Positions 11,512 to 20,137 of a stretch of DNA of 64,000 nt are shown piece by piece. The DNA is from Salinisphaera shabanensis E1L3A (GTDB lineage Bacteria > Pseudomonadota > Gammaproteobacteria > Nevskiales > Salinisphaeraceae): assembly GCF_000215955.2 (NCBI RefSeq), contig NZ_AFNV02000018.1, forward strand, positions 1 through 64,000, read 5' to 3'. A program made the position numbers and the translations under genes. Every line of letters begins with the position of its first letter. The stretch's first letter is position 1. The notes under the pieces are model-generated. The model was not told where the DNA came from. It searched no databases and was given only the letters and a program-made list of their open reading frames with translations.

Positions 11512-12171
11512 ATGAACAACCGTGACACCCGCGGTGCCGCCAGCAACGCTGGCGAACCCAAACATTCGGCATCGCGCCGTCGCTTCATGAAGACGGTCGG
11601 TATGTCCAGCATAGCCGCGGCAACGTCCGGCGCGGGCATTGGCCAGGCGTTTGCCGACGAAGGCGACGCCCCCACGCCGACAACTGCCGATGCGCCCGCC
11701 GCCGGCAAGACGCGTGTATCGTTCACGATCAACGGCCAGATGAAGCAGATCGACGTCGCCCCCAATGTGATTCTTCTCGATGCGATCCGCGACGAACTAC
11801 AGCTCACAGGCACCAAGAAAGGCTGTGACCACGGCCAATGCGGCGCCTGCAACGTGCATGTCAACGGCACCGTCGTCAATTCCTGTCTGAGCCTGGCCGT
11901 GATGCACGACGGCGACGAGATCACGACCGTCGAAGGGCTGTCCAAAGACGGCGAGCTGCACCCGATCCAGCAGGCTTTCCTCGATGAAGATGCCTACCAG
12001 TGCGGTTACTGCACGGCGGGCCAGATGATGACCGCAACCTATGTGCTGGGCAGTTCGCATATTGGCGACAGCGATGATGCCGTACGTGAAGCCATGAGCG
12101 GCAATATCTGCCGCTGCGGTGCGTACAAGAACATCCTTTCGGCGGTTCAATCCACGCGCGGCAAGGTCTAG
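11512..12171 (+). CDS. PaoA-like [2Fe-2S] subunit of periplasmic molybdenum hydroxylase
   Basis: A 219-residue iron-sulfur subunit with a twin-arginine signal (SRRRFMK, residues 21-27) followed by a hydrophobic stretch ending at QAFA, so the assembled complex should be exported by Tat. Eight cysteines bind two [2Fe-2S] clusters: C105, C110, C113 and C125 in the plant-ferredoxin domain, and C164, C167, C200 and C202 in the helical domain. It relays electrons from the molybdenum centre. It is the first of three structural genes and has the order of E. coli paoABC (aldehyde oxidoreductase). An isoquinoline-oxidoreductase alpha subunit is the alternative name. Confidence 0.92.
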   Translation: MNNRDTRGAASNAGEPKHSASRRRFMKTVGMSSIAAATSGAGIGQAFADEGDAPTPTTADAPAAGKTRVSFTINGQMKQIDVAPNVILLDAIRDELQLTGTKKGCDHGQCGACNVHVNGTVVNSCLSLAVMHDGDEITTVEGLSKDGELHPIQQAFLDEDAYQCGYCTAGQMMTATYVLGSSHIGDSDDAVREAMSGNICRCGAYKNILSAVQSTRGKV

Positions 12172-12182
12172 GAGACGTTTCG

Positions 12183-13166
12183 ATGCGAAATTTCGAATAT
12201 CAGAAAGCCGATAGCGTGAATGCTGCAGTGTCGGCCCACGCGGGCCAGCCGTCGTCGTTCGTTGCCGGCGGTACCACCCTGCTCGACCTGGTTAAGATCG
12301 ACATCATGCAGCCCGAGCGCGTCGTCGACGTAAACGGGCTGCCGCTCTACGACGTCGAAGAACTCGACGACGGCCGGCTCAAGATCGGCGCGATGGTGTC
12401 CAATACCGATCTCGCCTACCACCCCAAGGTCGTCGACCAGTACGCGGTGCTTTCCGAAGCATTGCTATCCGGCGCTTCGACATCGCTTCGCAATAAGGCG
12501 ACAACTGGCGGCAACGTCATGCAGCGAGTGCGTTGTCCGTATTTTCGCGACGGCGTATCGGCCTGCAACAAACGTGAACCCGGTTCGGGCTGTGCGGCGA
12601 TCGGCGGGCACAACCGCAGCGTGCACGCCGTGCTGGGCACCAGCGACAAGTGCATTGCCAGCCATCCGTCCGATATGTGCGTAGCCATGGCAGCGATCGG
12701 CGCAACCGTGCTGGTGAGCGGGCCGAACGGCGAGCGCGAGATCGATTTCCTCGACTTCCATCTGCTGCCGGGCGACTCGCCGGAAAAGGAGCATGCGCTG
12801 GAAGCCGACGAATTGATTACTCACGTGGTGCTGGATGCGCCGATCAAGGGTAGCCGCTCGACCTATCTCAAACTGCGCGACCGCGCGTCCTACCAGTTCG
12901 CCCTGGCCTCCAGCGGCGTGATTATCGCGACCGATGGCAACACCATTCGTGATGCCCGGATCGCCATGGGCGGTGTCGGCACCAAGCCCTGGCGCGCACG
13001 CGAGGCCGAGCAGGCGCTCATCGGCCAGCCCGCGACCGAGGCAAGCTTCAAGAAAGCCGCCGAGATCGCTTTCAAGGGCGCTACGCCCTACGAACACAAC
13101 GCGTTCAAGATTCCGCTGGGACAGCAGGCTGTCGTACGCAGTCTCACCAACGCCACCGCGGCCTGA
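12183..13166 (+). CDS. PaoB-like FAD subunit of molybdenum hydroxylase
   Basis: A 327-residue FAD-binding subunit. The FAD motif is FVAGGTTLLDL near residue 30, and TTGGNVMQRVRC near 108-118 is the second conserved FAD segment. Four cysteines (C118, C128, C137, C157) sit where the extra [4Fe-4S] cluster of PaoB-type subunits is bound, which separates this enzyme from ordinary xanthine dehydrogenases. It has no signal sequence, consistent with piggy-back export with the Tat-bearing subunit. It starts 11 bases after the [2Fe-2S] gene. Confidence 0.92.
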   Translation: MRNFEYQKADSVNAAVSAHAGQPSSFVAGGTTLLDLVKIDIMQPERVVDVNGLPLYDVEELDDGRLKIGAMVSNTDLAYHPKVVDQYAVLSEALLSGASTSLRNKATTGGNVMQRVRCPYFRDGVSACNKREPGSGCAAIGGHNRSVHAVLGTSDKCIASHPSDMCVAMAAIGATVLVSGPNGEREIDFLDFHLLPGDSPEKEHALEADELITHVVLDAPIKGSRSTYLKLRDRASYQFALASSGVIIATDGNTIRDARIAMGGVGTKPWRAREAEQALIGQPATEASFKKAAEIAFKGATPYEHNAFKIPLGQQAVVRSLTNATAA

Positions 13167-13185
13167 GGGCAGAGGACAAACAACC

Positions 13186-15408
13186 ATGACTGACAAGATT
13201 CAAGCCAAGATCATCGGCGCGTCCAAGCCGCGTATCGATGGCCCGCAAAAGCTCAGCGGGCAGGCCATGTATGCGGCGGATCATCACCTGCCGAACATGG
13301 CGTATGCCTACGGCGTTTTCAGTACCGTGGCCAGCGGTACGATCGACAATATCGATCTCTCCAAGGCCAAGCAGATGCCGGGGGTGATCGATATCTTCCA
13401 TCACGATCATTTCCCCAGCCTGTATCGCACGCCCAGCAGCTTTGCACAGGAAAACAAAGTTGATGAAACACGCCTGCCGTTCGAGGATGGCAAGGTGTAC
13501 TACCCGGGCCAGTTCGTTGCGCTCGTCGTTGCCGATACGTTCGCGAACGCCCGTGCTGCGGCCTATGCGGTGAAAGTCGCCTACAGCGCCGATGCCGAGC
13601 CCATCGCCACCCTGAGTCAGGCGCTCGAGCGCGGCGACAAGCCGAAGACTGCGGATTCCAGCGGCCATAGCCGCGGCAACCCCGACAGCGCGTTCGAGTC
13701 CTCGGCAAACCAGATCGACGTGACCTATGTCACGCCGATGGAAACCCATAACCCGATGGAAATGCACGCGAGTGTGGCCAATTGGGAGAACGGCGATCTC
13801 GTGCTTTATGAGTCGTCGCAGGGCGTGATCTTCGCGCGCAATGTGATGGCCAAGGTCTTTGGTTTGCCACCGGAGCGGGTCGAAGTCCGCTCGCCGTTCA
13901 TCGGCTCCGGCTTCGGCAGCAAGCTCTGGCTGTGGCCGCATGCGATTGCCGCAGCTGCTGCGGCACGCGAAGTCGGCCGCCCGGTCCAACTGGTGGTGCC
14001 ACGCCAGCAGATGTTCACGACCACGGGCCACCGCCCGCCGACCCAGCAACAGATTCGTATTGGCGCAGACGACAACGGCAAGCTCACAGCGTTAACCCAC
14101 GATTCGGTCAATACCACCTCGATGGTCGATACCTACGTCGAAACCACAGGCAGCTGTACGAAAAGCCTGTACGACTGTGAAAACCTGCGCGTGAGCCATG
14201 CGACCATCGGTGCCAATCACGGCACGCCGACCTCCATGCGTGCGCCGGGCGCTGCACCGGGGCTTTTCGCGCTCGAATCGGCCATGGATGAAATGGCCGA
14301 AAAGCTGAACATGGATCCGCTCGAGTTCCGCAAGGCCAACTACACCGAGCGCGACCAGAGCATGGATCTGCCCTTCTCCAGCATCCATCTCATGGAAGCC
14401 TTCGACAAAGGTGCCGAAAAGTTCGGCTGGTCGAAGCGCAATGCCGAGATCGGCTCGATGGGCGATGGCGACGAGATTCTCGGCTGGGGTATGGCAGCGT
14501 GCAACTGGGAAGCGCTGAAGATGAACTGCGACGCCCGGGTTTCGCTCCGTGCCGACGGCACGGCGTACGCCTCCTGTGCAACCCAGGACATCGGTACCGG
14601 CACGTATACGATCGTGGCCCAAGCTGTCTCGGCGATTACTGGCATACCGCTGGACAAGATCGAGGTGGAGCTGGGCGACTCCAGCTATCCGAGCGGACCG
14701 GTTTCCGGCGGGTCCTGGGCAACGGCGACAACGCTGCCGGCAATCGCAGAGGCCACGCGATCGGCGATTGACGCACTGAAAAGCTACGCCATCAGCGACG
14801 GCGGTGCCTTTGCGGGGGCGAAGTCGGACGACCTGAGCTTCGACGACGGCAAGCTCGTCGATGGTGACGGCAAATCGGTCGCCTACACCGATGTGCTCAG
14901 CCAGCTCAAACTCGCCAATGCCGATGGCGAAGCGCATACGCCCGGCGCGCCGCAAGGCGAATATTCGTTCCGCTCGTTCGGAGCCCACTTCGTCGAGGTG
15001 CGCTGGGACCCGGGCATTTCGCGCCTACGGGTGTCGCGGGTGGTGAGCGCGATCGACGTCGGCCAGATCATCAACGAAAAGACCTCGGCGAATCAGGTCG
15101 AAGGCGCGATCGCCATGGGCATCGGTATGGCGCTGTTCGAAGCCACCGAGTACGACGAAGGCTCGGGCCTGCCGGTGAACAACAACTATGCGGAATATCT
15201 GGTGCCGGTTCATGCCGACCAGCCGGATTCCGTCGATGTGATCCTGCTCGATCATCCGGACTATGCGTTCAACGAATTCGGGGCGCGCGGTATTGGCGAA
15301 ATTGGTATCACCGGTATGGCCGCCGCGGTGGCCAACGCGGTTCATCACGCCACCGGCAAACGCATCCGCGAGTTGCCGATCCGCCTTGAAGAGCTGATGA
15401 GCGCCTAG
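13186..15408 (+). CDS. PaoC-like molybdopterin-binding catalytic subunit
   Basis: A 740-residue molybdenum subunit. The ATG at 13186 is preceded by an AGAGGA site and lies 19 bases after the FAD gene; the longer in-frame opening upstream overlaps that gene and is rejected. Conserved features include GSGFGSK, the RAPGAAPG loop near residue 350, and the catalytic glutamate E705 in RGIGEIG. It oxidises an aldehyde or aromatic heterocycle with water as oxygen donor; by likeness to PaoC, aldehydes are the best guess. The substrate is not readable from sequence. Confidence 0.92.
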   Translation: MTDKIQAKIIGASKPRIDGPQKLSGQAMYAADHHLPNMAYAYGVFSTVASGTIDNIDLSKAKQMPGVIDIFHHDHFPSLYRTPSSFAQENKVDETRLPFEDGKVYYPGQFVALVVADTFANARAAAYAVKVAYSADAEPIATLSQALERGDKPKTADSSGHSRGNPDSAFESSANQIDVTYVTPMETHNPMEMHASVANWENGDLVLYESSQGVIFARNVMAKVFGLPPERVEVRSPFIGSGFGSKLWLWPHAIAAAAAAREVGRPVQLVVPRQQMFTTTGHRPPTQQQIRIGADDNGKLTALTHDSVNTTSMVDTYVETTGSCTKSLYDCENLRVSHATIGANHGTPTSMRAPGAAPGLFALESAMDEMAEKLNMDPLEFRKANYTERDQSMDLPFSSIHLMEAFDKGAEKFGWSKRNAEIGSMGDGDEILGWGMAACNWEALKMNCDARVSLRADGTAYASCATQDIGTGTYTIVAQAVSAITGIPLDKIEVELGDSSYPSGPVSGGSWATATTLPAIAEATRSAIDALKSYAISDGGAFAGAKSDDLSFDDGKLVDGDGKSVAYTDVLSQLKLANADGEAHTPGAPQGEYSFRSFGAHFVEVRWDPGISRLRVSRVVSAIDVGQIINEKTSANQVEGAIAMGIGMALFEATEYDEGSGLPVNNNYAEYLVPVHADQPDSVDVILLDHPDYAFNEFGARGIGEIGITGMAAAVANAVHHATGKRIRELPIRLEELMSA

Positions 15409-15428
15409 CAAATTCGGTGCTTGGTTGA

Positions 15429-15451
15429 GGGCGGCTGCGGCCGCCCTTTTT
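15429..15451 (+). terminator. Intrinsic terminator of the molybdenum hydroxylase operon
   Basis: GGGCGGC (15429-15435) pairs with GCCGCCC (15440-15446) across a four-base loop and is followed directly by five T residues. It lies 20 bases after the stop of the catalytic subunit. Confidence 0.88.
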
Positions 15452-15570
15452 GTATGGACGGTCGCGCGCGCCCGAGCTGAAAATTTTATTCGTCCCTCGC
15501 GTTAAACCTTTGTGCCAAAACGATGTCTCAGACCCATCGCTGCAGGGTATGAATAAGGCAAAACGTGACG

Positions 15571-16236
15571 ATGGACGTATTGATCATCGAATCCGACGAT
15601 CGCCGCGCGATCGATATCGGCGATTACCTGAGCCGCCAGGGCGACGATCCGGACTTTGCTTCGGACGGCGCTTTGGCGATTCGTCTGTGTGATGCGCATC
15701 GCTACGATGCCGTTATTCTCGATCCTGACCCGCCGCGGGTGGATAGCGATGGCCTGTGCACGCGGCTACGCGCGGGGCTGGGCGCAGGGCCGCCGATCAT
15801 CGTGCTTGCCGGTAACGAACGCGTCCCGCGCGAGCCGATCGCGGATGTCGAAAATTGCGTGCTCGCCTCGAATGAATTGCCGGATCTATATGCACGACTC
15901 GAGTCCGCTGTGCACTACAAACGGCGCCGGCTCAAATCCGCGGGTAGTGCCGCCCTGCAGCTCGATCCGGATCGCAGCGCTGCGCACTGTGCCGGCGAGA
16001 CGGTTCCACTGGCGCCAACCAGCTACCGCATTCTGGAGCTTCTGGTACAGGCGCACCCCGATATCGTGCTCAGAGAAACAATCGAAAACGCCGTATGGCC
16101 GGAAGCTCGGCCCGCTTCGGAAGCCGCGCTGCGCGGCCACGTACACCGACTGCGTCAACTGTTGGCCGAGGTGGGCGGCGAATCATTGATCCGTACCGTT
16201 CGCGGCGTGGGCTATCGCTTGAGTGACGCGATCTGA
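15571..16236 (+). CDS. Orphan OmpR-type response regulator with degenerate receiver
   Basis: A 221-residue protein with an N-terminal receiver-like domain (residues 1-112) and a C-terminal winged helix (about 128-220; ends LIRTVRGVGYRLSD, typical of OmpR/PhoB). The expected phospho-acceptor aspartate is present (D51), but the usual Ser/Thr is alanine (A80), the conserved lysine is not found in CVLASNELPD, and one residue of the acidic pair is serine (IIESDD). It may therefore act without phosphorylation. The ATG at 15571 is chosen over a GTG at 15565. No histidine kinase is adjacent. It may control the molybdenum or quinoprotein operon on either side. Confidence 0.85.
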   Translation: MDVLIIESDDRRAIDIGDYLSRQGDDPDFASDGALAIRLCDAHRYDAVILDPDPPRVDSDGLCTRLRAGLGAGPPIIVLAGNERVPREPIADVENCVLASNELPDLYARLESAVHYKRRRLKSAGSAALQLDPDRSAAHCAGETVPLAPTSYRILELLVQAHPDIVLRETIENAVWPEARPASEAALRGHVHRLRQLLAEVGGESLIRTVRGVGYRLSDAI

Positions 16237-16633
16237 GCGCTATGAAGCTGGCCGGCTAATAGGCTACGTGCCGGTATAGGTCCATAGCCGGTCGCCGATG
16301 GCACCGACGCCTTTTCTGAACCAAGGCCGGGCGCACGCCGGCGTTGACGCGCGACGGCGGAAAACAACCGGCAGAGTCAGCTGCTTTTACGCCGACTCGA
16401 ATTGAGGACAGCCGTAAGCAGCGCCTAAAAGCCTAGTGAAACGAGCTGCAAACCGCGCTCGGCTGCCAGCCGCGCGTCGCGCATCTCATTCCAGGCGCTG
16501 AGATGTACTCTCTACAGGCCGAAAACGGCCTGGCACACTTGTACGGCCGCTTCATTGTAGGGTTTGCGCGCTCCGACCCTCTCGGTGCAGTGTAAGCTTG
16601 CGCCTATACAACAAAATACGATGGAGGAGAGCG
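16237..16633. other. Non-coding gap before the quinoprotein cluster
   Basis: About 400 bases without a convincing gene. It contains a small inverted repeat (CAGGCC and GGCCTG, 16515-16532) not followed by T residues. The final part (about 16590-16633) should hold the promoter and ribosome binding site (GGAGGAGAG) for the next gene. No transposon ends were recognised. Confidence 0.4.
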
Positions 16634-17008
16634 ATGAAATATACCCTGCCACTGCTCGTGGCTGGCAGTCTATGCCTGCCCGTGTCGGCATTCGCGGCAA
16701 AAACCCCGGCCCATGATTACCCGACCCAGGCCCGCGTCGAGTATGTCTACGACTGTATGAATCGGTTGGGCGGCGAGAATTACGACACGCTCTATAAATG
16801 CTCTTGCAGCATCGACTATATCGCCGACCAACTGCCCTACGACGACTATGTCACGCTCGATACCTATCAGCGTGGGCAGAACGCCGCGGGTGAACGCCCC
16901 GAGGTGCTGCGAGAGGGCAGTATTGCGCGTGACAGTCGTAGTCAGCTGGCCAAGCTCAAGTCCGAAGCTGACGATCAGTGCCTGATTGATAGCGACGCAC
17001 AGCAATAA
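16634..17008 (+). CDS. Periplasmic hypothetical protein of the quinoprotein cluster
   Basis: A 124-residue protein with a clear signal peptide (MKYTLPLLVAGSLCLPVSAFA, predicted cleavage after AFA). The mature part has four cysteines (in YDCMNR, YKCSCS and near the C-terminus in DDQCL), suggesting two disulfides or a metal site, and it is rich in Tyr and Asp. No haem motif is present. A strong GGAGGAG site precedes the ATG at 16634. It lies 460 bases upstream of xoxF on the same strand and may be expressed separately. The family is not recognised; a role in alcohol oxidation is inferred only from position. Confidence 0.75.
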   Translation: MKYTLPLLVAGSLCLPVSAFAAKTPAHDYPTQARVEYVYDCMNRLGGENYDTLYKCSCSIDYIADQLPYDDYVTLDTYQRGQNAAGERPEVLREGSIARDSRSQLAKLKSEADDQCLIDSDAQQ

Positions 17009-17468
17009 CGACTGCCGTGCGGGCTCTGACTCCTTGGGTGTGTTGCACCGCACTTTCCGTTCGAGAAAAGCCTCAAAATCCGCGTATTTATGCTGCGTCG
17101 CAGCGCGCTACAGGCGAGTTTTGTTGGGGTGGCAATTCGTCCGCCCCAAGAATTCGAGTGCACTGGCATAAGACTTTTGTGTAAGGCGCATACAACCGCA
17201 CGATCCGGCGGTTTGTTTCAGCTGTGCTTGCTGCGCGGCCGCTCAGCCGGTTTGGGACAACTTCCCGCTATTCGAGGTTGGGAAAAACGGAACTTGCAAA
17301 TTCCGATCAAGGGTCGTTTGGCCCGTTGACGCTCGACGTAGCGCGTGCTATCGAAACCGTGAGGGGAAGGATCGGACGCCTCGTTCGTAGTGCCCCGATC
17401 CGGCTGGCCATCCCTGCATAACAACAATGGCCGACGCCTACCAAATTACGTGACGGAGGAGAAACGTC
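17009..17468. other. Long leader region upstream of xoxF
   Basis: A 460-base stretch with no convincing coding frame. It contains the candidate xoxF promoter (17326-17354) and, at its right end, the GGAGGAG ribosome binding site (17456-17462) of the GTG start. The roughly 100 bases between promoter and start could form a regulated 5' untranslated leader, but I did not identify a known riboswitch. Confidence 0.45.
17326..17354 (+). promoter_or_regulatory. Candidate sigma-70 promoter for xoxF
   Basis: A TTGACG -35 box (17326-17331) is followed after 17 bases by TATCGA (17349-17354), with an extended TGC just before the -10 box. The -35 is near consensus, and the weak -10 is helped by the TGn extension. 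It lies about 115 bases upstream of the start codon. Confidence 0.45.
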
Positions 17469-19415
17469 GTGAAATTACAACCCGCCAAGGGGGCTCTTCG
17501 CTTGGCTACGGCTGCTATAGCCGTTTCCTCGCTGATGGGGTCCGGTATCGTTTTTGCCCAAAACGATAATGCTGACAGCCAGAACAGCGATTCAAGCAAA
17601 CAAGACAACACGTCGCAGTCCACTGATCTGGTCCAGCTGCAAAAGGACCCGAGCAACTGGACCATGTGGAGCGGCCAGTACAACGGTCAGCGCTATAGCG
17701 AACTCGATCAGATCAACGCTGAAAACGCGGGGCAGCTGTCCCCGGCATGGACGTTCTCGACCGGCGTCCTGCGCGGCCATGAAGGTGGCCCGCTGGTGAT
17801 CGGCGATACGATGTATATCTCGACGCCTTTCCCGAACAAGGTCTTTGCGCTCGATCTGGAAACGCACGCGATTAAGTGGAAATACGAGCCCACACAGAAT
17901 CCGCAAGTCATTCCGATCATGTGTTGCGATACCGTCAACCGTGGCCTGGCCTACGGCGACGGCAAGATATTCCTCCAGCAGGCGGATACCACGCTGGTCG
18001 CACTGGACCAGAAGACCGGCAAGGTCGAATGGAAGTCGGTTAACGGCGATCCGACCAAGGGCGAAAGCGCGACCAATGCCCCGATCGTGATCAAGGACAA
18101 GGTCTATACCGGTATTTCCGGCGGCGAGTTCGGTGTGCGCGGCCATCTGACGGCCTACAACGTGTCCGACGGCAAGATGGCCTGGCGTGCGTATAGCACC
18201 GGTCCGGACGACACCATGCTCATCGATCCGAAAAAGACGATGAACGCGGTCACTCAAAAGCCTGTTGGCGCGGATACCAGCCTGAAGAGCTGGGGAGGCG
18301 ATCAGTGGAAGATCGGCGGTGGTACGACCTGGGGCTGGATGACCTACGATCCGGAGCTCGACCTGCTCTACTACGGTACCGGCAACCCGGGCACCTGGAA
18401 CCCGACGCAACGCCCGGGTGATAACAAGTATTCCATGACCATCTTCGCCCGCGATCCGGACACCGGTGAGGCCAAATGGCTTTATCAGATGACGCCGCAC
18501 GACGAGTGGGATTACGACGGCGTCAACGAAAAAATTCTGGTCGACCAGAAAATCGATGGCAAGGACCGCAAGCTGGTCGTGCACTTCGACCGCAACGGCT
18601 TCGCCTATACCCAGGATCGGGCGACCGGCGAACTGCTCGTCGCCAAGAAGTACGATCCGGCCGTCAACTGGGCAAGCGGGATCGACATGAAGACCGGTCG
18701 TCCGAAGCTGGTGGATGAATATTCCACCGACGGCAAAGTCGATCAGAACGTCACCGGCATCTGCCCGGCCGCGCTCGGCTCGAAGGACCAGCAGCCCGCG
18801 TCCTACTCGCCGAAGACGGGGCTGTTCTACGTGCCGACCAACCACGTCTGCATGGACTATGAGCCGTCGAAGGTCGACTACACCGCCGGCCAGCCCTATG
18901 TCGGCTCGACCGTTGCGATGTATCCGGGCCCGCAGGACATCGTGAACCCGACGAAAGAGTTCGAAGGCAAGCGCATGGGCACCTTCATCGCTTTCGATGC
19001 GACCACCGGCGAGATCAAGTGGTCGGTACCGGAACGCTTCTCGGTATGGAGTGGCGCCCTGGCCACCGCCGGCGATGTGGTGTTCTATGGCACTCTCGAA
19101 GGCTATCTGAAGGCGATCGATGCCAAGACCGGCAAGGAGCTCTATAGCTTCAAGACCCCGTCGGGCATCATCGGCAACGTCAACACCTGGAAATACGATG
19201 GCAAGCAGTATGTCGGCGTGCTTTCGGGTATTGGTGGCTGGGCGGGTATCGGCATGGCTGCCGGTCTGACCGACCCGAATGCTGGCCTCGGTGCAGTGGG
19301 TGGTTACAAGGACCTCAAGAACTATACCCAGCTGGGTGGTGTTCTGACCGTGTTCACCCTGCCCGATTCCGTCGCCAAGAAAGCGCATACCAGCGAAAAA
19401 GTCGCGTCCAAGTAA
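17469..19415 (+). CDS. xoxF: PQQ-dependent alcohol dehydrogenase, lanthanide XoxF type
   Basis: A 648-residue periplasmic quinoprotein with an eight-bladed propeller that oxidises methanol or another primary alcohol and passes electrons to cytochrome c. It starts with GTG after a strong GGAGGAG site. The signal peptide ends near residue 30 (IVFA). The vicinal cysteines C152-C153 (MCCDTVNRG) form the unusual disulfide next to PQQ. In [12 protein letters not shown]348 is the catalytic aspartate and D350 is the extra aspartate that marks rare-earth-dependent enzymes (MxaF has alanine there). A Ser/Asp/Asn-rich linker follows the signal peptide. No C-terminal cytochrome domain is present. Ethanol or another alcohol cannot be excluded as substrate. 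Confidence 0.95.
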   Translation: MKLQPAKGALRLATAAIAVSSLMGSGIVFAQNDNADSQNSDSSKQDNTSQSTDLVQLQKDPSNWTMWSGQYNGQRYSELDQINAENAGQLSPAWTFSTGVLRGHEGGPLVIGDTMYISTPFPNKVFALDLETHAIKWKYEPTQNPQVIPIMCCDTVNRGLAYGDGKIFLQQADTTLVALDQKTGKVEWKSVNGDPTKGESATNAPIVIKDKVYTGISGGEFGVRGHLTAYNVSDGKMAWRAYSTGPDDTMLIDPKKTMNAVTQKPVGADTSLKSWGGDQWKIGGGTTWGWMTYDPELDLLYYGTGNPGTWNPTQRPGDNKYSMTIFARDPDTGEAKWLYQMTPHDEWDYDGVNEKILVDQKIDGKDRKLVVHFDRNGFAYTQDRATGELLVAKKYDPAVNWASGIDMKTGRPKLVDEYSTDGKVDQNVTGICPAALGSKDQQPASYSPKTGLFYVPTNHVCMDYEPSKVDYTAGQPYVGSTVAMYPGPQDIVNPTKEFEGKRMGTFIAFDATTGEIKWSVPERFSVWSGALATAGDVVFYGTLEGYLKAIDAKTGKELYSFKTPSGIIGNVNTWKYDGKQYVGVLSGIGGWAGIGMAAGLTDPNAGLGAVGGYKDLKNYTQLGGVLTVFTLPDSVAKKAHTSEKVASK

Positions 19416-19439
19416 AGCGAATTGGTATGACGTAACCGG

Positions 19440-19482
19440 CCCGTATTCGTTGCGCTTCCTGCTCGACGAATACGGGCTTTTT
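19440..19482 (+). terminator. Intrinsic terminator after xoxF
   Basis: An 11-base perfect stem (CCCGTATTCGT at 19440-19450 with ACGAATACGGG at 19466-19476) encloses a 15-base loop and is followed by CTTTTTATT. It stands between xoxF and the cytochrome gene, so xoxF can be expressed far above the downstream genes, which are reached by read-through or by their own promoter. Confidence 0.88.
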
Positions 19483-19528
19483 ATTGGCCGATTTGAATAC
19501 GGCCGAATGTGAAACCGAGGAGATTTTT

Positions 19529-20128
19529 ATGACCCCCACTCGTCAGACGATCGCAGTGACGCTAGTCGCGCTCGCCACATGGTCGTTGAGCTCGACCGTC
19601 CTTGCGGCCGACGACGCACCGATTGTTAACGATTACAGCAATATGGGCGCCGAATACAATCCGTCGGGCGATAGTCAGAGCAGCGATAAATCTGCAGCTG
19701 AAAACACGTCCGATTCGAGCAAGGAGACCGACTCGAAGCAAGCCGCTGCGAACACGGGCGCCGATGGCAAGCCTTACAAGGTCGAATGCGCCGATGGAAA
19801 ATGCAAGGTCAGCGAAGATGTCATGGTGGGCTACGAGAAATTCGGCAGCCACTGTTCACAGTGTCATGCACAGAACGCGGAAGGCAGCACATTCGCGCCG
19901 AGTCTCGTGCAGCGTCTCAAGGGCATGGATCAAGGCCGATTCACGGCGGCTGTTGCAGGGGGTGTCACCCGCCTCGACTCGACCACGGGTCAATACAGCG
20001 TTATGCCGGCCTGGGCGAATAACGAAGATGTGATGAACCATGTTCAACAGATCTGGGCGTTTCTAAAGGCACGCTCGGATGGCGAATTGCCAGCCGGCCG
20101 GCCCCAGCAAATGGACGACAAAAGCTGA
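19529..20128 (+). CDS. Cytochrome c, likely electron acceptor of XoxF
   Basis: A 199-residue secreted c-type cytochrome. The signal peptide ends near residue 27 (VLAA). The haem site is C109-S-Q-C112-H113, and M159 (YSVMPAW) is the likely sixth ligand. Between them lies the usual single-haem fold of XoxG or cytochrome c550 proteins. A Ser/Asp/Lys-rich spacer (about residues 45-75) and an additional C87/C92 pair precede the haem domain. The ATG at 19529 follows a GAGGAGA site; an earlier in-frame ATG would place 15 residues before the signal. It is just downstream of the xoxF terminator and 10 bases upstream of the metallo-hydrolase gene. Confidence 0.88.
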   Translation: MTPTRQTIAVTLVALATWSLSSTVLAADDAPIVNDYSNMGAEYNPSGDSQSSDKSAAENTSDSSKETDSKQAAANTGADGKPYKVECADGKCKVSEDVMVGYEKFGSHCSQCHAQNAEGSTFAPSLVQRLKGMDQGRFTAAVAGGVTRLDSTTGQYSVMPAWANNEDVMNHVQQIWAFLKARSDGELPAGRPQQMDDKS

Positions 20129-20137
20129 TTCGCCCGC

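Noticed and set aside
16515-16532. Short inverted repeat as a terminator of the response regulator gene
   Set aside because: It lies almost 300 bases after the stop codon and has no T run on either strand.
16425-16590. Minus-strand open stretch with protein-like text interrupted by one TAG, possible broken gene
   Set aside because: No family resemblance, no start or ribosome binding site, and too short to support a pseudogene call.
17592-19388. Long open frame opposite xoxF (598 codons, minus strand)
   Set aside because: A shadow produced by high-GC codon bias of the real gene; its translation lacks known motifs. The same applies to long antisense frames opposite transketolase, sucA, lpd and the Wzz-like gene.
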